Shown: positions 7,406 to 15,594 of the stretch, piece by piece | Layout of the letters: each line of letters starts with the position of its first letter | How positions within the stretch are numbered: the first letter of the stretch is position 1 | Assembly: GCA_028688955.1 (NCBI GenBank) | Contig: JAQTXD010000036.1 | Location: 1 to 32,949, forward strand | Reading direction: 5' to 3' | Length of the DNA: 32,949 nt | From: Desulfuromonadaceae bacterium | GTDB taxonomy: Bacteria; Desulfobacterota; Desulfuromonadia; Geobacterales; Pseudopelobacteraceae | Position numbers and translations under genes: made by a program | Notes under the pieces: generated by a model | What the model was told of the DNA's origin: nothing | What the model saw: the letters and a program-made list of their open reading frames with translations, nothing else | Database searches by the model: none

Positions 7406-8425
7406 TTATATTTTTGTTGTTATAAAAAACGAAATGGACTTGTGTATCTCCTGACGAACCAACCTGCTTTCTTTTTCAGCACTCAACAGATCGTAAAGTA
7501 TAGGAAGAGATTCAGGTCGCTGAAGGATGCCAAGAGTGCGTACTATATCCTGCCTGACTGCCGGGTCACAATCAAACACAGAGATGTGAAGCTGACTCAA
7601 TATGTCCTCCGTGATTGCAGTGGGTACGCCATGTGCCTGAAGAAGAAAGAACTGTGCAGCAGTTTGTCGCTTATGACGTGAATCCCCGAGCGGGTGACCA
7701 GGCGACATTCGTTCAATTTCGGAATCACAACCCGGCCATTCACGCCGAGGAAGTCCAGAGGAGATTGCATTTTCATATTCATCCAAAGTCATTCGTGTTT
7801 TAATAAGATGTAATACCGCATGGCGAAAGCACTGTTCAGGAGTTAGACTGAGAGCCAACTCGAGATCTTGAAGAGTGACTGCCAACTCTTTGGCCATCTT
7901 TTGTATTGTTTTTGGTAAAATGGGAATGACGTTTTCAAGAAACCATTGAAGCAGAAAGCTTGTATCTGCTCTTGCCTGTTGTAGCATGTGGTAGAATGTC
8001 CCATCCCAACCAGAGCATTGTTCAACCTTGTCGTACCACCACACACCCGCAAATGTATTTTCAGGCCACAGACACTTAACTTTAGTCACCCGAGTATCTC
8101 TCAAAGGGCTGAGCTTAGTATTGCGATACCAAGATAAGCTGTCACCAACTCGAGCGCCATTAAAATTTTTACAATTTGCACACCAAAAAAATCGGGTATC
8201 AGAACCATGTACTTCATTAAAACAATTATGAGTGAGTTGATTGTGATAGTCACGCAACAGCAAAGATGGCACATATTCACCTTTATCAATTTTGTTCAAG
8301 AATAAGATTAAATAACGTGCAATTCTTTCAATTTCTTCAACACGCGCAATTTTATCTTCATCGAGCAAACCATCATAAAGCTGAATAGCCTCTTGGTATG
8401 AGTTGATATCTTCAATGTGGTGCAT
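7406..8425 (-). CDS. HEAT-repeat-like hypothetical protein (339 aa)
   Basis: The C-terminal third (from about residue 285) has a HEAT-like helical repeat: DPAVRQDIVRTLGIL followed by SLPILYDLLSAE and RLVRQEI. HEAT repeats are protein-interaction scaffolds. The middle carries FFWCANC, a CxxC that might bind zinc together with later Cys residues, and several Trp/Tyr-rich stretches (GVWWYDKVEQCSGWDG). The N-terminus is helical. No catalytic motif was seen. GGAGG lies four bases before ATG 8425. It follows the CX5R phosphatase by 36 bases and is the last gene of the macro/phosphatase unit. Confidence 0.6.
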   Translation of the reverse strand: MHHIEDINSYQEAIQLYDGLLDEDKIARVEEIERIARYLILFLNKIDKGEYVPSLLLRDYHNQLTHNCFNEVHGSDTRFFWCANCKNFNGARVGDSLSWYRNTKLSPLRDTRVTKVKCLWPENTFAGVWWYDKVEQCSGWDGTFYHMLQQARADTSFLLQWFLENVIPILPKTIQKMAKELAVTLQDLELALSLTPEQCFRHAVLHLIKTRMTLDEYENAISSGLPRREWPGCDSEIERMSPGHPLGDSRHKRQTAAQFFLLQAHGVPTAITEDILSQLHISVFDCDPAVRQDIVRTLGILQRPESLPILYDLLSAEKESRLVRQEIHKSISFFITTKI

Positions 8426-8461
8426 AATACCTCCAGTTCTTAATAATATACATCGTGACCA

Positions 8462-8878
8462 CTACTTCGAAACGTGTATGTAGCATGGCATAAGTTTTAA
8501 TATCTCCTCAATTCCTTGCGAAAGGTAGATGTCCCGTTTTTGTTGGATGAGCGCCAGAGCTTCCTCAGCCGTTATTCCCATTGACTCCATCAAATACCTT
8601 GCGACAACAGAAACAGAGCGTGACCGACCGGCATGGCAATGCACCAACACTTTCAACCCGTCTGCTACTGCCTGGTTCAGTTCAGACAGCGCCTGCCGGA
8701 TCAAAGCCTGATTGTTGCCGGCACCATCTACAAGAGGGATGCAGACAGCATCGAAATCCGAGCGGTCGGCGCAGCACCCTGGTTTCAGACACAGAATGAA
8801 ATCTACAGCAAGGTCTGGGGCAAGGGCATCATTCACATTGCCAATTGCAATTTGGTCGGTTATCCAGTCCAATATCAC
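8462..8878 (-). CDS. Dual-specificity/tyrosine phosphatase-like protein
   Basis: 138 residues, the size of a minimal dual-specificity phosphatase. The P-loop is LVHCHAGRSRS, giving HC-x5-R with Cys81 as nucleophile and Arg87 as phosphate binder. A candidate general acid lies in the IPLVDGAGN segment (Asp51). The N-terminal ITDQIAIGNVNDAL matches the typical start of these domains. It would remove phosphate from Ser/Thr/Tyr residues or from a nucleotide or RNA 5' end. The GTG start at 8876-8878 overlaps the stop of the 63-residue gene as GTGA, indicating translational coupling. Together with the PP2Cs it adds a fourth phosphatase to the window. Confidence 0.85.
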   Translation of the reverse strand: MILDWITDQIAIGNVNDALAPDLAVDFILCLKPGCCADRSDFDAVCIPLVDGAGNNQALIRQALSELNQAVADGLKVLVHCHAGRSRSVSVVARYLMESMGITAEEALALIQQKRDIYLSQGIEEILKLMPCYIHVSK

Positions 8879-9066
8879 TTACCCATAGTGATATAGCAGC
8901 AGATATTTTCAAATTTGAATTTGTGGATCACAACCTTATTGTCAGGATCAACAGTCACGAAAAAATCTGTTGATCGTATTTCAATCGTTTTCTGGTCACT
9001 TTTTACGAGTTCCTCAGCAAGTACCCTGGCTTCTTCGATTAGTTGCGGCGCTATTCCAAACTCCAC
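8875..9066 (-). CDS. Small hypothetical protein (63 aa)
   Basis: No family recognised. A helical N-terminus (IAPQLIEEARVLAEEL) is followed by beta-like strands (KTIEIRSTDFFVTVDPD, NKVVIHKFKF), so it may be a small alpha-beta domain. The GTG start at 9066 has GGAGG six bases upstream. Its stop overlaps the phosphatase start by four bases (GTGA), so a direct partner or regulator of the phosphatase is plausible. It lies 17 bases after the macro-like gene. Confidence 0.55.
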   Translation of the reverse strand: MEFGIAPQLIEEARVLAEELVKSDQKTIEIRSTDFFVTVDPDNKVVIHKFKFENICCYITMGK

Positions 9067-9083
9067 CCGTTACCTCCACATGA

Positions 9084-9644
9084 TCAAATTTTCAACCCCA
9101 GAGTACTGGCATATGCTGTTAACGACTCATACTCTTTATCGTCATTTACATAGACTTGAACGGCGACCACGGATTTCATGGACTTTGACGCAGCCAATGC
9201 GTCCACAGTTATCCGCAATGCTTCTTTGGCATCCATCCGCCAGCCGCATTTAAGCAGTCCCATCGCACATGATGAACAGCCGAGTTCAGACAATTCATTC
9301 ACCATGCCTTGTAATGCCCGGCCAGCTGCTGCTTTCAATGAATTGCTGTTCAGGGCCTGACCGTTATGTGGGTGCGGCAGCACCGAGGCCAGTACAACCA
9401 GGCGAAAAGAGCAATCATAATCCTCGTCAGGCTCAATCGCATGGATATCACCGTAGCGTAAGGGGTACCAGCGTTCGCTTTCCAGAACACCTGGCCAGCG
9501 TCGTGTAAAAGCATTGGCAATGGTTCCATAGCGGCGGTCATTCTGCTTTTCTAACGCCACAACCATTTCACCGTCAACGGTCAGGAGAATCGCATCTGTG
9601 TTCGCATCAAGCACATTGCCATAAGTGAGTTTCAAATTTACCAA
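9084..9644 (-). CDS. Putative macro-domain-like protein
   Basis: 186 residues. The start TYGNVLDANTDAILLTVDGEM resembles the beginning of a macro domain, where G-N-(I/L) and the D-A-I-(V/L) strand form the ADP-ribose pocket. A later glycine-containing stretch (SCAMGLLKCGW, then a helix with ALRITVDALAA) would fit the second loop and last helix. Macro domains bind or hydrolyse ADP-ribose and related nucleotides; the match is by eye and the usual Asn/Gly loop is altered (TVDGEM). TTG 9644 is the start: AGGAGG lies five bases before it and no better start exists. It leads a unit with the 63-residue protein, phosphatase and HEAT-like gene. Confidence 0.5.
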   Translation of the reverse strand: MVNLKLTYGNVLDANTDAILLTVDGEMVVALEKQNDRRYGTIANAFTRRWPGVLESERWYPLRYGDIHAIEPDEDYDCSFRLVVLASVLPHPHNGQALNSNSLKAAAGRALQGMVNELSELGCSSCAMGLLKCGWRMDAKEALRITVDALAASKSMKSVVAVQVYVNDDKEYESLTAYASTLGLKI

Positions 9645-9665
9645 CGAATCCTCCTGTATCTTCAG

Positions 9666-9803
9666 CTACTTCAACACGAAATGGTTATTCAGAATCAGTT
9701 TTACCCTGCCGAACACATCGGGACAGGGATCGGCAAACAGAATCGCGTTTATCCCGGAGCCGCGATGTGTGGGAAAGTGGGTCTTGAACGCCACGAATAT
9801 CAA
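9666..9803 (-). CDS. Possible 45-residue coupled small ORF
   Basis: This short frame lies between the MGCDFFY paralogue B and the macro-like gene. Its TTG start (9803) overlaps the upstream TGA stop as TTGA, with GAGG immediately before, the same kind of coupling as other gene junctions here. The peptide is MIFVAFKTHFPTHRG, continuing to GRVKLILNNHFVLK; it has no stop, is not low-complexity, and fills most of a 156-base gap otherwise unexplained. It may also be a decayed remnant of a larger gene. No family recognised. Confidence 0.35.
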   Translation of the reverse strand: MIFVAFKTHFPTHRGSGINAILFADPCPDVFGRVKLILNNHFVLK

Positions 9804-10450
9804 TTTTCCTCACAAGATATCCTTCCTGATTTTTCAAGAATTGTATTTATCGTAGTATCACATTTGGCAAAGCAAACCGACTCATCTTTAAAGAGGGCTT
9901 GCAGATTGTTGCGCTCAATTATTGCTCTGACTTCCATACATGCATCACCGTCATCTCCCATCTGGAGTTCCGGTATCCAGCGCAGCCGGATAACATTAAG
10001 CAATGTGGCAAATGAGTATCCACCACAGCGGGTATAACCACCTTCTCGCACCTCAACCAGGTACTCTTCGGGCTCATCCACATATCCTTCTATATAATCG
10101 GACACCTTGACAAGATCCCATGGAGCCCATTCAAAGTCGTATTCTCTGGGTACTTTTAACAGTGATACCAGTTTCCCGCCCTGAGTTCTGTCAAACACAA
10201 ACTGGCCATGTTCGATGAAGTAATAATTGGGAAATGGAATAATTCCAAAGTAGTTGAATGGGTATGCCGGATCGATATGGGCTCTAAACCTCCTTTTTTC
10301 ATTCCGGTTTGCTATCCTGCTCGGGTAGATGTTGTCCGTGGGAATGATTGTCAGACCTGCATTTTCGTAGTATTCCTTAGCCAAAGAAATAACTTTTTCC
10401 TGTGCAGATGCATCACTCAAAGAGCCATCATAAAAGAAGTCACATCCCAT
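9800..10450 (-). CDS. MGCDFFY-family hypothetical protein, paralogue B
   Basis: 216 residues, paralogue of the gene at 5183-5872. Both begin MGCDFFY and share DPAYPF/DPACPF, PFP, QFVF.R, LVSL and the GGYSFATLLNVIRLRW block followed by L.MGDD. The middle differs strongly (a basic NRNEKRRFR stretch here). No catalytic motif that I recognise, and no membrane segment or signal peptide. GGGAGG is five bases before ATG 10450. A perfect copy of the island promoter element lies 47 bases upstream, partly inside the 3' end of the Nudix gene. Its stop overlaps a possible 45-residue frame. Confidence 0.65.
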   Translation of the reverse strand: MGCDFFYDGSLSDASAQEKVISLAKEYYENAGLTIIPTDNIYPSRIANRNEKRRFRAHIDPAYPFNYFGIIPFPNYYFIEHGQFVFDRTQGGKLVSLLKVPREYDFEWAPWDLVKVSDYIEGYVDEPEEYLVEVREGGYTRCGGYSFATLLNVIRLRWIPELQMGDDGDACMEVRAIIERNNLQALFKDESVCFAKCDTTINTILEKSGRISCEEN

Positions 10451-10496
10451 GAAATCCTCCCATTTATTTGAAATTGATACTCAGACCCGTAATAAT

Positions 10497-10523
10497 ATAA
10501 CGATAAACCTGCTCATTCCTGAC
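10497..10523 (-). promoter_or_regulatory. Island promoter element, copy 5
   Basis: Minus strand GTCAG-N15-TCGTTAT, 47 bases upstream of the start at 10450. The upstream half lies within the last codons of the Nudix gene, so it is an internal promoter of a continuous gene series. Confidence 0.72.
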
Positions 10524-11037
10524 GCGGATACATCCATTTAACCAACTTTGGCAGGTCATCTTTGGATTTGTCCCCGCTGTTCAATCTGTCAATTACCTCA
10601 TGTGGGTAGAGCCAATAATATTCTACAAAATCATCTGGGTTGTAATCCGGCACCTCATTAGAATGGATCTTATAGACATGCATGAATGCTGACGTTCCAT
10701 GCTGATGAGGGGTTAATCCCCCTATGAATTTCCAATCCACTTCATCCAGCACCAGATTCAACTCTTCATGCAGTTCTCGTCTGAATGCGGTCAGATAATC
10801 TTCACCTGACGCCACATGACCAGCAACGCTCATATCCAGACATAGAGGAAATATCCGCTTTGTGGCTGTACGCCGGGGAATCCAGAGCTGACCAGCATCA
10901 TTTACCAGGAAAGCATTGACCGCCCTGAAGTTATTCATCCCTTCACGGTATATTGCACTTCGGGTCCAACTGCCGATTACTCGGTCCTGCTCGTCAACCA
11001 GGTCAAGAAGTTCATCATTCTGTAGTATTGAAGTCAA
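10513..11037 (-). CDS. Nudix hydrolase (YfcD/IPP-isomerase-like)
   Basis: 174 residues. The Nudix box reads GHVASGEDYLTAF followed by RRELHEELNL, fitting G-x5-E-x7-REUxEE with Asn in place of the last Gly. Glu residues of RELHEE would bind metal. Upstream sequence (LVDEQDRVIGSWTRSAIY..., then FRAVNAFLVN and IPRRTATKRIFP) resembles YfcD and type-I IPP isomerases, so the substrate could be a nucleoside diphosphate derivative. TTG 11037 is preferred as start because GGGAGG lies nine bases upstream; ATG 11079 would overlap the preceding gene more deeply. It overlaps that gene by 23 bases, showing coupling, and closes the lipoprotein unit. Confidence 0.8.
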   Translation of the reverse strand: MTSILQNDELLDLVDEQDRVIGSWTRSAIYREGMNNFRAVNAFLVNDAGQLWIPRRTATKRIFPLCLDMSVAGHVASGEDYLTAFRRELHEELNLVLDEVDWKFIGGLTPHQHGTSAFMHVYKIHSNEVPDYNPDDFVEYYWLYPHEVIDRLNSGDKSKDDLPKLVKWMYPRQE

Positions 11038-12664
11038 TGGTTTGGTCCTCCCTATTTTCAGGTTTCCATAAGGTATCACGTAGATAACAGGCCAGTGTGT
11101 TAGTGATCATTATGTGCCGTTCGGTTGGCTCCGAATTTTTCGGTCCACGTAACTCATACTCAACATCGTGATCACCGTCCTGGCGTTCATAGTAAATGGC
11201 AGCAGTGCCATGCTGGTTATCATCTGAAGTATGCAGGTGAAATATCCTGACTTTTCCTTCAGCCCGTTGAACTGTGCCGGCATATCCTCCGATACAATTA
11301 GAAGAGCGACGTCCCTCCCAGATGAGAGCTTCCCGGGTAGTACATTCACTCACTACATCCCGATATTTGAATTTCGACAAATCTGCCGCTTCCAGAAGTT
11401 TGTCCGTTCCTATCGAGCTAGATCCACTAACAAGTTCATTGATGCTGTGTTCCGAAATTTCGTTAAGCTTGATACCGTACTGTCCGGCCTGTTCGACCAG
11501 ACCGATGACAAAACCGGGATTACCGTGCAAGCGGCCCAATCTTTTCAGCAATTTTATTGATCTAACTTGGTCTGCGAAGGCAGTGGTTGTCTCCATAATG
11601 ACATTCATGGCCCTTGGGTGGAGATTGCGAAACGCGTTTATCTCTTCCAGGTGTTTGCTATTAAAATCGTGCTGAAGACATTCCGGATGATTGAGCGCAT
11701 GCTTGACGGCAAATGTGTGCGCTAATGACCGTTCGAAGCGTTTCCGGGTACTTATACCGGCACATTTTCTGACGAGTATGTTGAAACCCAACGTGAATGT
11801 ATGGGATGTCAGGCTGTAACCGCTGCCCTTGAGTGCCTGACGGACATAGAACTCAATTTCTGTTGCCCTTGCATGATCAAACGAGGCATCCCAGATGCTC
11901 CCGAGTAAACTTTCCATTCCAGGCAATACCAGCTGTGATGCACCTGAAACTGTGCAATAGGGATTCACAAAATTATAATGTTGTTCAAATAACCGGTATG
12001 CATCAGCATCCAACACATCATCACAGGCATTGCTGTAGATCGAGGCGGCCTGCCTGAAACCGGCCATCAGCAACGCCTCTTCATCCCAATCCACATAGGC
12101 GTCGAAAAGATCACGATACTTCCCAAGCTCAAAATACGTCCTGCCCAAAACCGGTGATGTTACGCGCAGCTGTTTCGTTATTGCAAATTCCCGGAACTCT
12201 TCCGTGGCGTACAACTGCAGGTTTCCTTTTCCGTCGCTGAAGGCAGCAACTTGAAGCGCATTCAAACCAAGTCCGCGAAGAATGAACAACGATCGCTCTG
12301 CACTTCCCAGTACCATCTCGATCCGGTAACACACCCTGGTTACCAGGTTGTTTATTGTTTTTGATGAGATGATTGTGTAGCCGTTCTGATGCAAATCATG
12401 TTCGCCCGTAAAGGGGCGGGTAAAATAAAACACGCCGTACTGGGCATCATCTTCGATACGGTCCGGATAGTCCCGATACAACTCAAACCGGTCGACGGCG
12501 GGAATCGTGCATCCCCATAATTTGCCCAACACAATTGAGCTGATAGCACCGCCAGCATAAACACCTGCCGGAATCGGAGTGCCGAGATTTTTTTCCAGCT
12601 CCATCCGGACATGCTCACAATGCTCGGAAAGCACTGCTTGCAACTCATCAGTATGATGGATCAC
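11015..12664 (-). CDS. Nucleotidyltransferase-like/PcfJ-like two-domain protein
   Basis: 549 residues. Residues ~36-70 (PAGVYAGGAISSIVLG, then AVDRFELY) resemble the head of a polymerase-beta/poly(A)-polymerase-type nucleotidyltransferase, G-G-x-I-x-S followed by D-x-F, although a full catalytic Asp triad is not evident. The C-terminal part, about 440-500, matches PcfJ-like domains: SSNCIGGYAGTVQRAEGKVR with strands before and after. PcfJ-like proteins are known from conjugative elements and phages, without a well-defined activity. GTG 12664 is the start because GAGGTG precedes it and the upstream lipoprotein gene stops six bases before; an ATG at 12817 would sit inside that gene. It overlaps the Nudix gene. 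Confidence 0.6.
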   Translation of the reverse strand: MIHHTDELQAVLSEHCEHVRMELEKNLGTPIPAGVYAGGAISSIVLGKLWGCTIPAVDRFELYRDYPDRIEDDAQYGVFYFTRPFTGEHDLHQNGYTIISSKTINNLVTRVCYRIEMVLGSAERSLFILRGLGLNALQVAAFSDGKGNLQLYATEEFREFAITKQLRVTSPVLGRTYFELGKYRDLFDAYVDWDEEALLMAGFRQAASIYSNACDDVLDADAYRLFEQHYNFVNPYCTVSGASQLVLPGMESLLGSIWDASFDHARATEIEFYVRQALKGSGYSLTSHTFTLGFNILVRKCAGISTRKRFERSLAHTFAVKHALNHPECLQHDFNSKHLEEINAFRNLHPRAMNVIMETTTAFADQVRSIKLLKRLGRLHGNPGFVIGLVEQAGQYGIKLNEISEHSINELVSGSSSIGTDKLLEAADLSKFKYRDVVSECTTREALIWEGRRSSNCIGGYAGTVQRAEGKVRIFHLHTSDDNQHGTAAIYYERQDGDHDVEYELRGPKNSEPTERHIMITNTLACYLRDTLWKPENREDQTIDFNTTE

Positions 12665-12669
12665 ACCGA

Positions 12670-13317
12670 TCACCTCACAGTATTTTGCTTCAGATGCGGA
12701 ATTATCTTGATCCCGACCCTGACATTTTTCAGATCCAGCCTGCTTTTTGAGTTGATAGAAGTTTGTGCGCCATGCCGCCATGACTGGTCGAACAGTAATC
12801 GTGCCGCCCGGTCCCATGACGAGTCAGTGCCGTCAATTAAAAGCATGCCATCCTGATACCTTACGAATAGTTCGGTATGGTCTGGCTTCACGTAATAGGA
12901 TGAAATGGCAACGACATCTATCTTTCGTGTTTCGCCATTGGCTATCTTGAAAGCAACAGGCTGGTAGTTCTGGTACCCCCACGAGATCATCATCTGTCCA
13001 ACTGAAAGCGTTACCTGGATCAAATCGCCAAATTGGCCGGCAGTACCCGCATAAATCCCTTCTACCCGCTGTCGTATCAGTTCATCCTGCCGGCGAGCCT
13101 CCGCCACTCTGATCTCTGCTTCACGTGCCTGGCGGGCGGCTTCCTCTTGTCGAGCCTTTTCTCTAAAACGTTCACGTTCGTTGTATCCACGAATGGCTTC
13201 ATCCCTTTGTCCCGACGTCATTTGATCCCATTGTGGTTGCGGGACTCCATAGATATAAGGCGTACAGCCGGCCAGCACCAAACAGCACATCAGTAATATC
13301 CACATACGATGTAACAT
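12670..13317 (-). CDS. Putative lipoprotein with coiled-coil segment
   Basis: 215 residues. A lipoprotein signal peptide is clear: hydrophobic WILLMCCLVLAGC with LAGC lipobox, Cys18 being the lipidated residue, followed by polar sequence. Residues ~40-90 are highly charged and Arg/Glu/Ala-rich (RERFREKARQEEAARQAREA), a likely coiled coil or long helix in the periplasm. The C-terminal ~110 residues look beta-rich (VGQMMISWGYQNYQPVAFKI). AAGGAGGAGG stands before ATG 13317. It sits between a small membrane protein and the nucleotidyltransferase-like gene, so the unit links an envelope component with cytoplasmic enzymes. Confidence 0.78.
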   Translation of the reverse strand: MLHRMWILLMCCLVLAGCTPYIYGVPQPQWDQMTSGQRDEAIRGYNERERFREKARQEEAARQAREAEIRVAEARRQDELIRQRVEGIYAGTAGQFGDLIQVTLSVGQMMISWGYQNYQPVAFKIANGETRKIDVVAISSYYVKPDHTELFVRYQDGMLLIDGTDSSWDRAARLLFDQSWRHGAQTSINSKSRLDLKNVRVGIKIIPHLKQNTVR

Positions 13318-13349
13318 TTGCCTCCTCCTTACTCCGGACTCAGGAATGA

Positions 13350-13556
13350 TCAGTAATCATCGTCTGATGATTGTTTGAGAGACTTGTAAACTCGCTGCAT
13401 CTCGTTCAGCATACATACCAGGAATATTGCCAGAACCGGAATCAGGCAGTTACCGATAATAGTTATCGCTTTGAAGTCGTATTGATAATACTCAGCCAAC
13501 GCAGCACCAAATAGCATGACTGTAATTATCCCGATGTAGTTCCCAACAAGACTCAT
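13350..13556 (-). CDS. Small inner-membrane protein (68 aa)
   Basis: Two hydrophobic segments are visible: one from about residue 2 to 20 (LVGNYIGIITVMLFGAALAE) and one near 33-50 (IIGNCLIPVLAIFLVCML), joined by a short aromatic loop (YYQYDFKA). The tail is charged and ends SSDDDY. ATG 13556 is chosen because GGGGG lies five bases upstream; another ATG four codons earlier is possible. The function is unknown. It is the first gene downstream of a promoter element (13621-13647), followed at 32 bases by the lipoprotein, so a membrane complex of the two is plausible. Confidence 0.6.
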   Translation of the reverse strand: MSLVGNYIGIITVMLFGAALAEYYQYDFKAITIIGNCLIPVLAIFLVCMLNEMQRVYKSLKQSSDDDY

Positions 13557-13620
13557 CTCAACCCCCATATAAAGAATTTGGTGATTACCGGAAATGGTAC
13601 TGAAATACTTTCAACTATTG

Positions 13621-13647
13621 ATAACGACGAACTTTGAAAAAAATGAC
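13621..13647 (-). promoter_or_regulatory. Island promoter element, copy 6 (variant GTCAT)
   Basis: Minus strand GTCAT-N15-TCGTTAT, 65 bases upstream of ATG 13556. One base differs in the upstream half. Confidence 0.65.
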
Positions 13648-13664
13648 AAAATGAAGGCGGGTTT

Positions 13665-15050
13665 TTAGCAGGAAATTTGATCAAGCATCTTTTGGAGTTC
13701 TGTCAGTCTGTTCTTCTGGCATGTCAATGAGTCTGGAGATGTATGACCCATGCTGGTTCTTTGAAGTCCTTCAAGAGCTGCAATCGATATATTGCAGTAA
13801 TCAATAGAACGCAGCCCCTCACGAATACGGGAGTCCGTGAGTTTCAAAGAGCGAGAGAAATATTTCATGGCGGTTTCCGGATAGCTACTTTCCAGCTCGT
13901 CCGCCAGTTTCAGGCACGCCATAGCCAGAATACCGCAATAGCGGATATTGTTATGATCAAGAGCATATAATCTCTCGGCTACTTCCAGCGCCTTGAAGAA
14001 CCAGTCACGGGAGGACGCCACGTCGTTCAGCGCTGAGTATGTTCTGCCAAGCCAGTTGCATGCTACCCAGTATGTATCAATCTTCTGCCTTGAATTCAGG
14101 TTTGCTTCATAGTGCTGATGTGTAATTGAATAGGATTTTGTAAACCATTTCAGCGCCTGTTCCGGTTTGTTTTGCCGCAATCGCAGACACCCCAAACGTT
14201 CGCAGATCATCGACAGAGAAAACTGATAGTCCTCATCTTCCGGTTTGATTGCGATAACCCGCCTGGACAGCTTATAGGTTTTCAGAAACCATTGCGTGCC
14301 ACCGCTACCATCGTCATTCTCGTTACCATGTTCCTCAATGTCTCCCATCATGCAGTACGACGTTGCCAAGAGATCCATATTCAGTGGATTGCCTGGTTCC
14401 AACTCAAGCAGTTGTTTTCGGGTTTCTGCCGATTTTTCAAACCACTTAAACGCTGCCGTTGAAGAGACATCCTTCTCCAAGTGCCCAAGGTTTTGATAAA
14501 TATTGGACAGCGTCCGCTGGGATTTTGACTCATTGGGCTCATCAACAACCAATCTCTTCATGATCTCCATGGCCGATAACAGTTTTTTCATCGCAGCGTC
14601 ATGGTCACCAGTAAAGGTTAACTCGGCTCCAAGCCGGGACATAGTCATTGCCTGCAGTCGATACAGTTTGTTGCATTGGCACTGGCTATCAGCCAACAGC
14701 TCCCGCAGTTGAGATATGACGAGTTCGACCGTCATGAGAAACGGAATTCGCACATTCTGTGAAAAATAGCCCTTGATGTCCGGATACAGATTGTTCAGAA
14801 GAAAGGTGAACAGAGAGATTGCTTTGTCTGAATCAAGTTCCATGTCCAGCAAGGGAACTTCACAGAACAGGTTTTTCAACCACGCGATCCGTTTATATTC
14901 ATTACCGATGGATTGATCCAGCAGGTGAGCTTTGAGCTGGCCGAGCAGATCGGCTTTTTCTGGAGCGGAAAGTTGCCGTGACAATATACGGAGCATCTGC
15001 AAAGCGTCGCTGACGTCAAGCTTGATCCTGCTATCTCCGCCCGGTTCCAT
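13665..15050 (-). CDS. Tetratricopeptide (TPR) repeat protein
   Basis: 461 residues, almost entirely helical. TPR-like units are recognised from the spacing of small and aromatic residues, for instance LSNIYQNLGHLEKD with AFKWFEKSAETRKQLLELEP, and LGCLRLRQNKPEQALKWFTKS, and LAMACLKLADELES with AMKYFSRSLKL. TPR proteins scaffold protein complexes. No signal peptide or enzyme domain was seen. ATG 15050 is used because it begins just after the phosphoribosyltransferase stop; AGGAGG lies 12 bases before it, a rather long spacing. It is the last gene of the PP2C-PRTase-TPR unit. Confidence 0.8.
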   Translation of the reverse strand: MEPGGDSRIKLDVSDALQMLRILSRQLSAPEKADLLGQLKAHLLDQSIGNEYKRIAWLKNLFCEVPLLDMELDSDKAISLFTFLLNNLYPDIKGYFSQNVRIPFLMTVELVISQLRELLADSQCQCNKLYRLQAMTMSRLGAELTFTGDHDAAMKKLLSAMEIMKRLVVDEPNESKSQRTLSNIYQNLGHLEKDVSSTAAFKWFEKSAETRKQLLELEPGNPLNMDLLATSYCMMGDIEEHGNENDDGSGGTQWFLKTYKLSRRVIAIKPEDEDYQFSLSMICERLGCLRLRQNKPEQALKWFTKSYSITHQHYEANLNSRQKIDTYWVACNWLGRTYSALNDVASSRDWFFKALEVAERLYALDHNNIRYCGILAMACLKLADELESSYPETAMKYFSRSLKLTDSRIREGLRSIDYCNISIAALEGLQRTSMGHTSPDSLTCQKNRLTELQKMLDQISC

Positions 15051-15054
15051 AGTG

Positions 15055-15594
15055 TTACGTCGCCTCCTTGAAGAACTGCTGAAACTCCTGTTCCAACAGT
15101 ATGGGGTCATGGATGGCATAGATGTCTTCTGTAAAATATATATGCTCGATCACCTTGGAGACATTTTCCGGGTGTTGAATGCCCTTGGAGTGCCCAAGGT
15201 ACAACACAATATGAGCTGGCTCATGCTGAATCAGCTGCTGGATGACCAGCTGAAGAGATTTGCCGCTCATGACGTCATCCTCAATGATCAGGACCCGTTT
15301 CCCTTTGATGCAAGAAAGGTCATCATTTACTTGCAGGCCGACCGGTGGATACGGCACAAAAATGTCCAAGGTTTTGCGACCAAATCTCTCAAAGAAATAA
15401 CCGTAAATATGGCCTTCCGGGGCTACCGCGAGGTAGTAATCAAATTCCCTTTCGCTTGTCAGATGTCTGGCCATACCAAACGCGGCTATTGCGTCATGAG
15501 GAACAAGGTTATTTACTCCCGGGCCATCACAGTAGCCCTTGCCCTGACAATACCGAGCAATGTCGGCACATACCGTCTGGTAAACATTATTCAT
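15055..15594 (-). CDS. Type I phosphoribosyltransferase domain protein
   Basis: 179 residues. The PRPP-binding motif is RVLIIEDDVMSGKSL at about residues 100-114: a hydrophobic strand, two acidic residues, then the S-G-K phosphate loop. The N-terminal half has FDYYLAVAPEGHIYG, likely the first strand and loop. PRTases of this type in Ter-linked gene clusters have been proposed to make nucleoside-like metabolites; that is family knowledge, and the substrate here is unknown. Its ATG overlaps the PP2C stop by eight bases. The TPR gene starts four bases after its stop. Confidence 0.82.
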   Translation of the reverse strand: MNNVYQTVCADIARYCQGKGYCDGPGVNNLVPHDAIAAFGMARHLTSEREFDYYLAVAPEGHIYGYFFERFGRKTLDIFVPYPPVGLQVNDDLSCIKGKRVLIIEDDVMSGKSLQLVIQQLIQHEPAHIVLYLGHSKGIQHPENVSKVIEHIYFTEDIYAIHDPILLEQEFQQFFKEAT

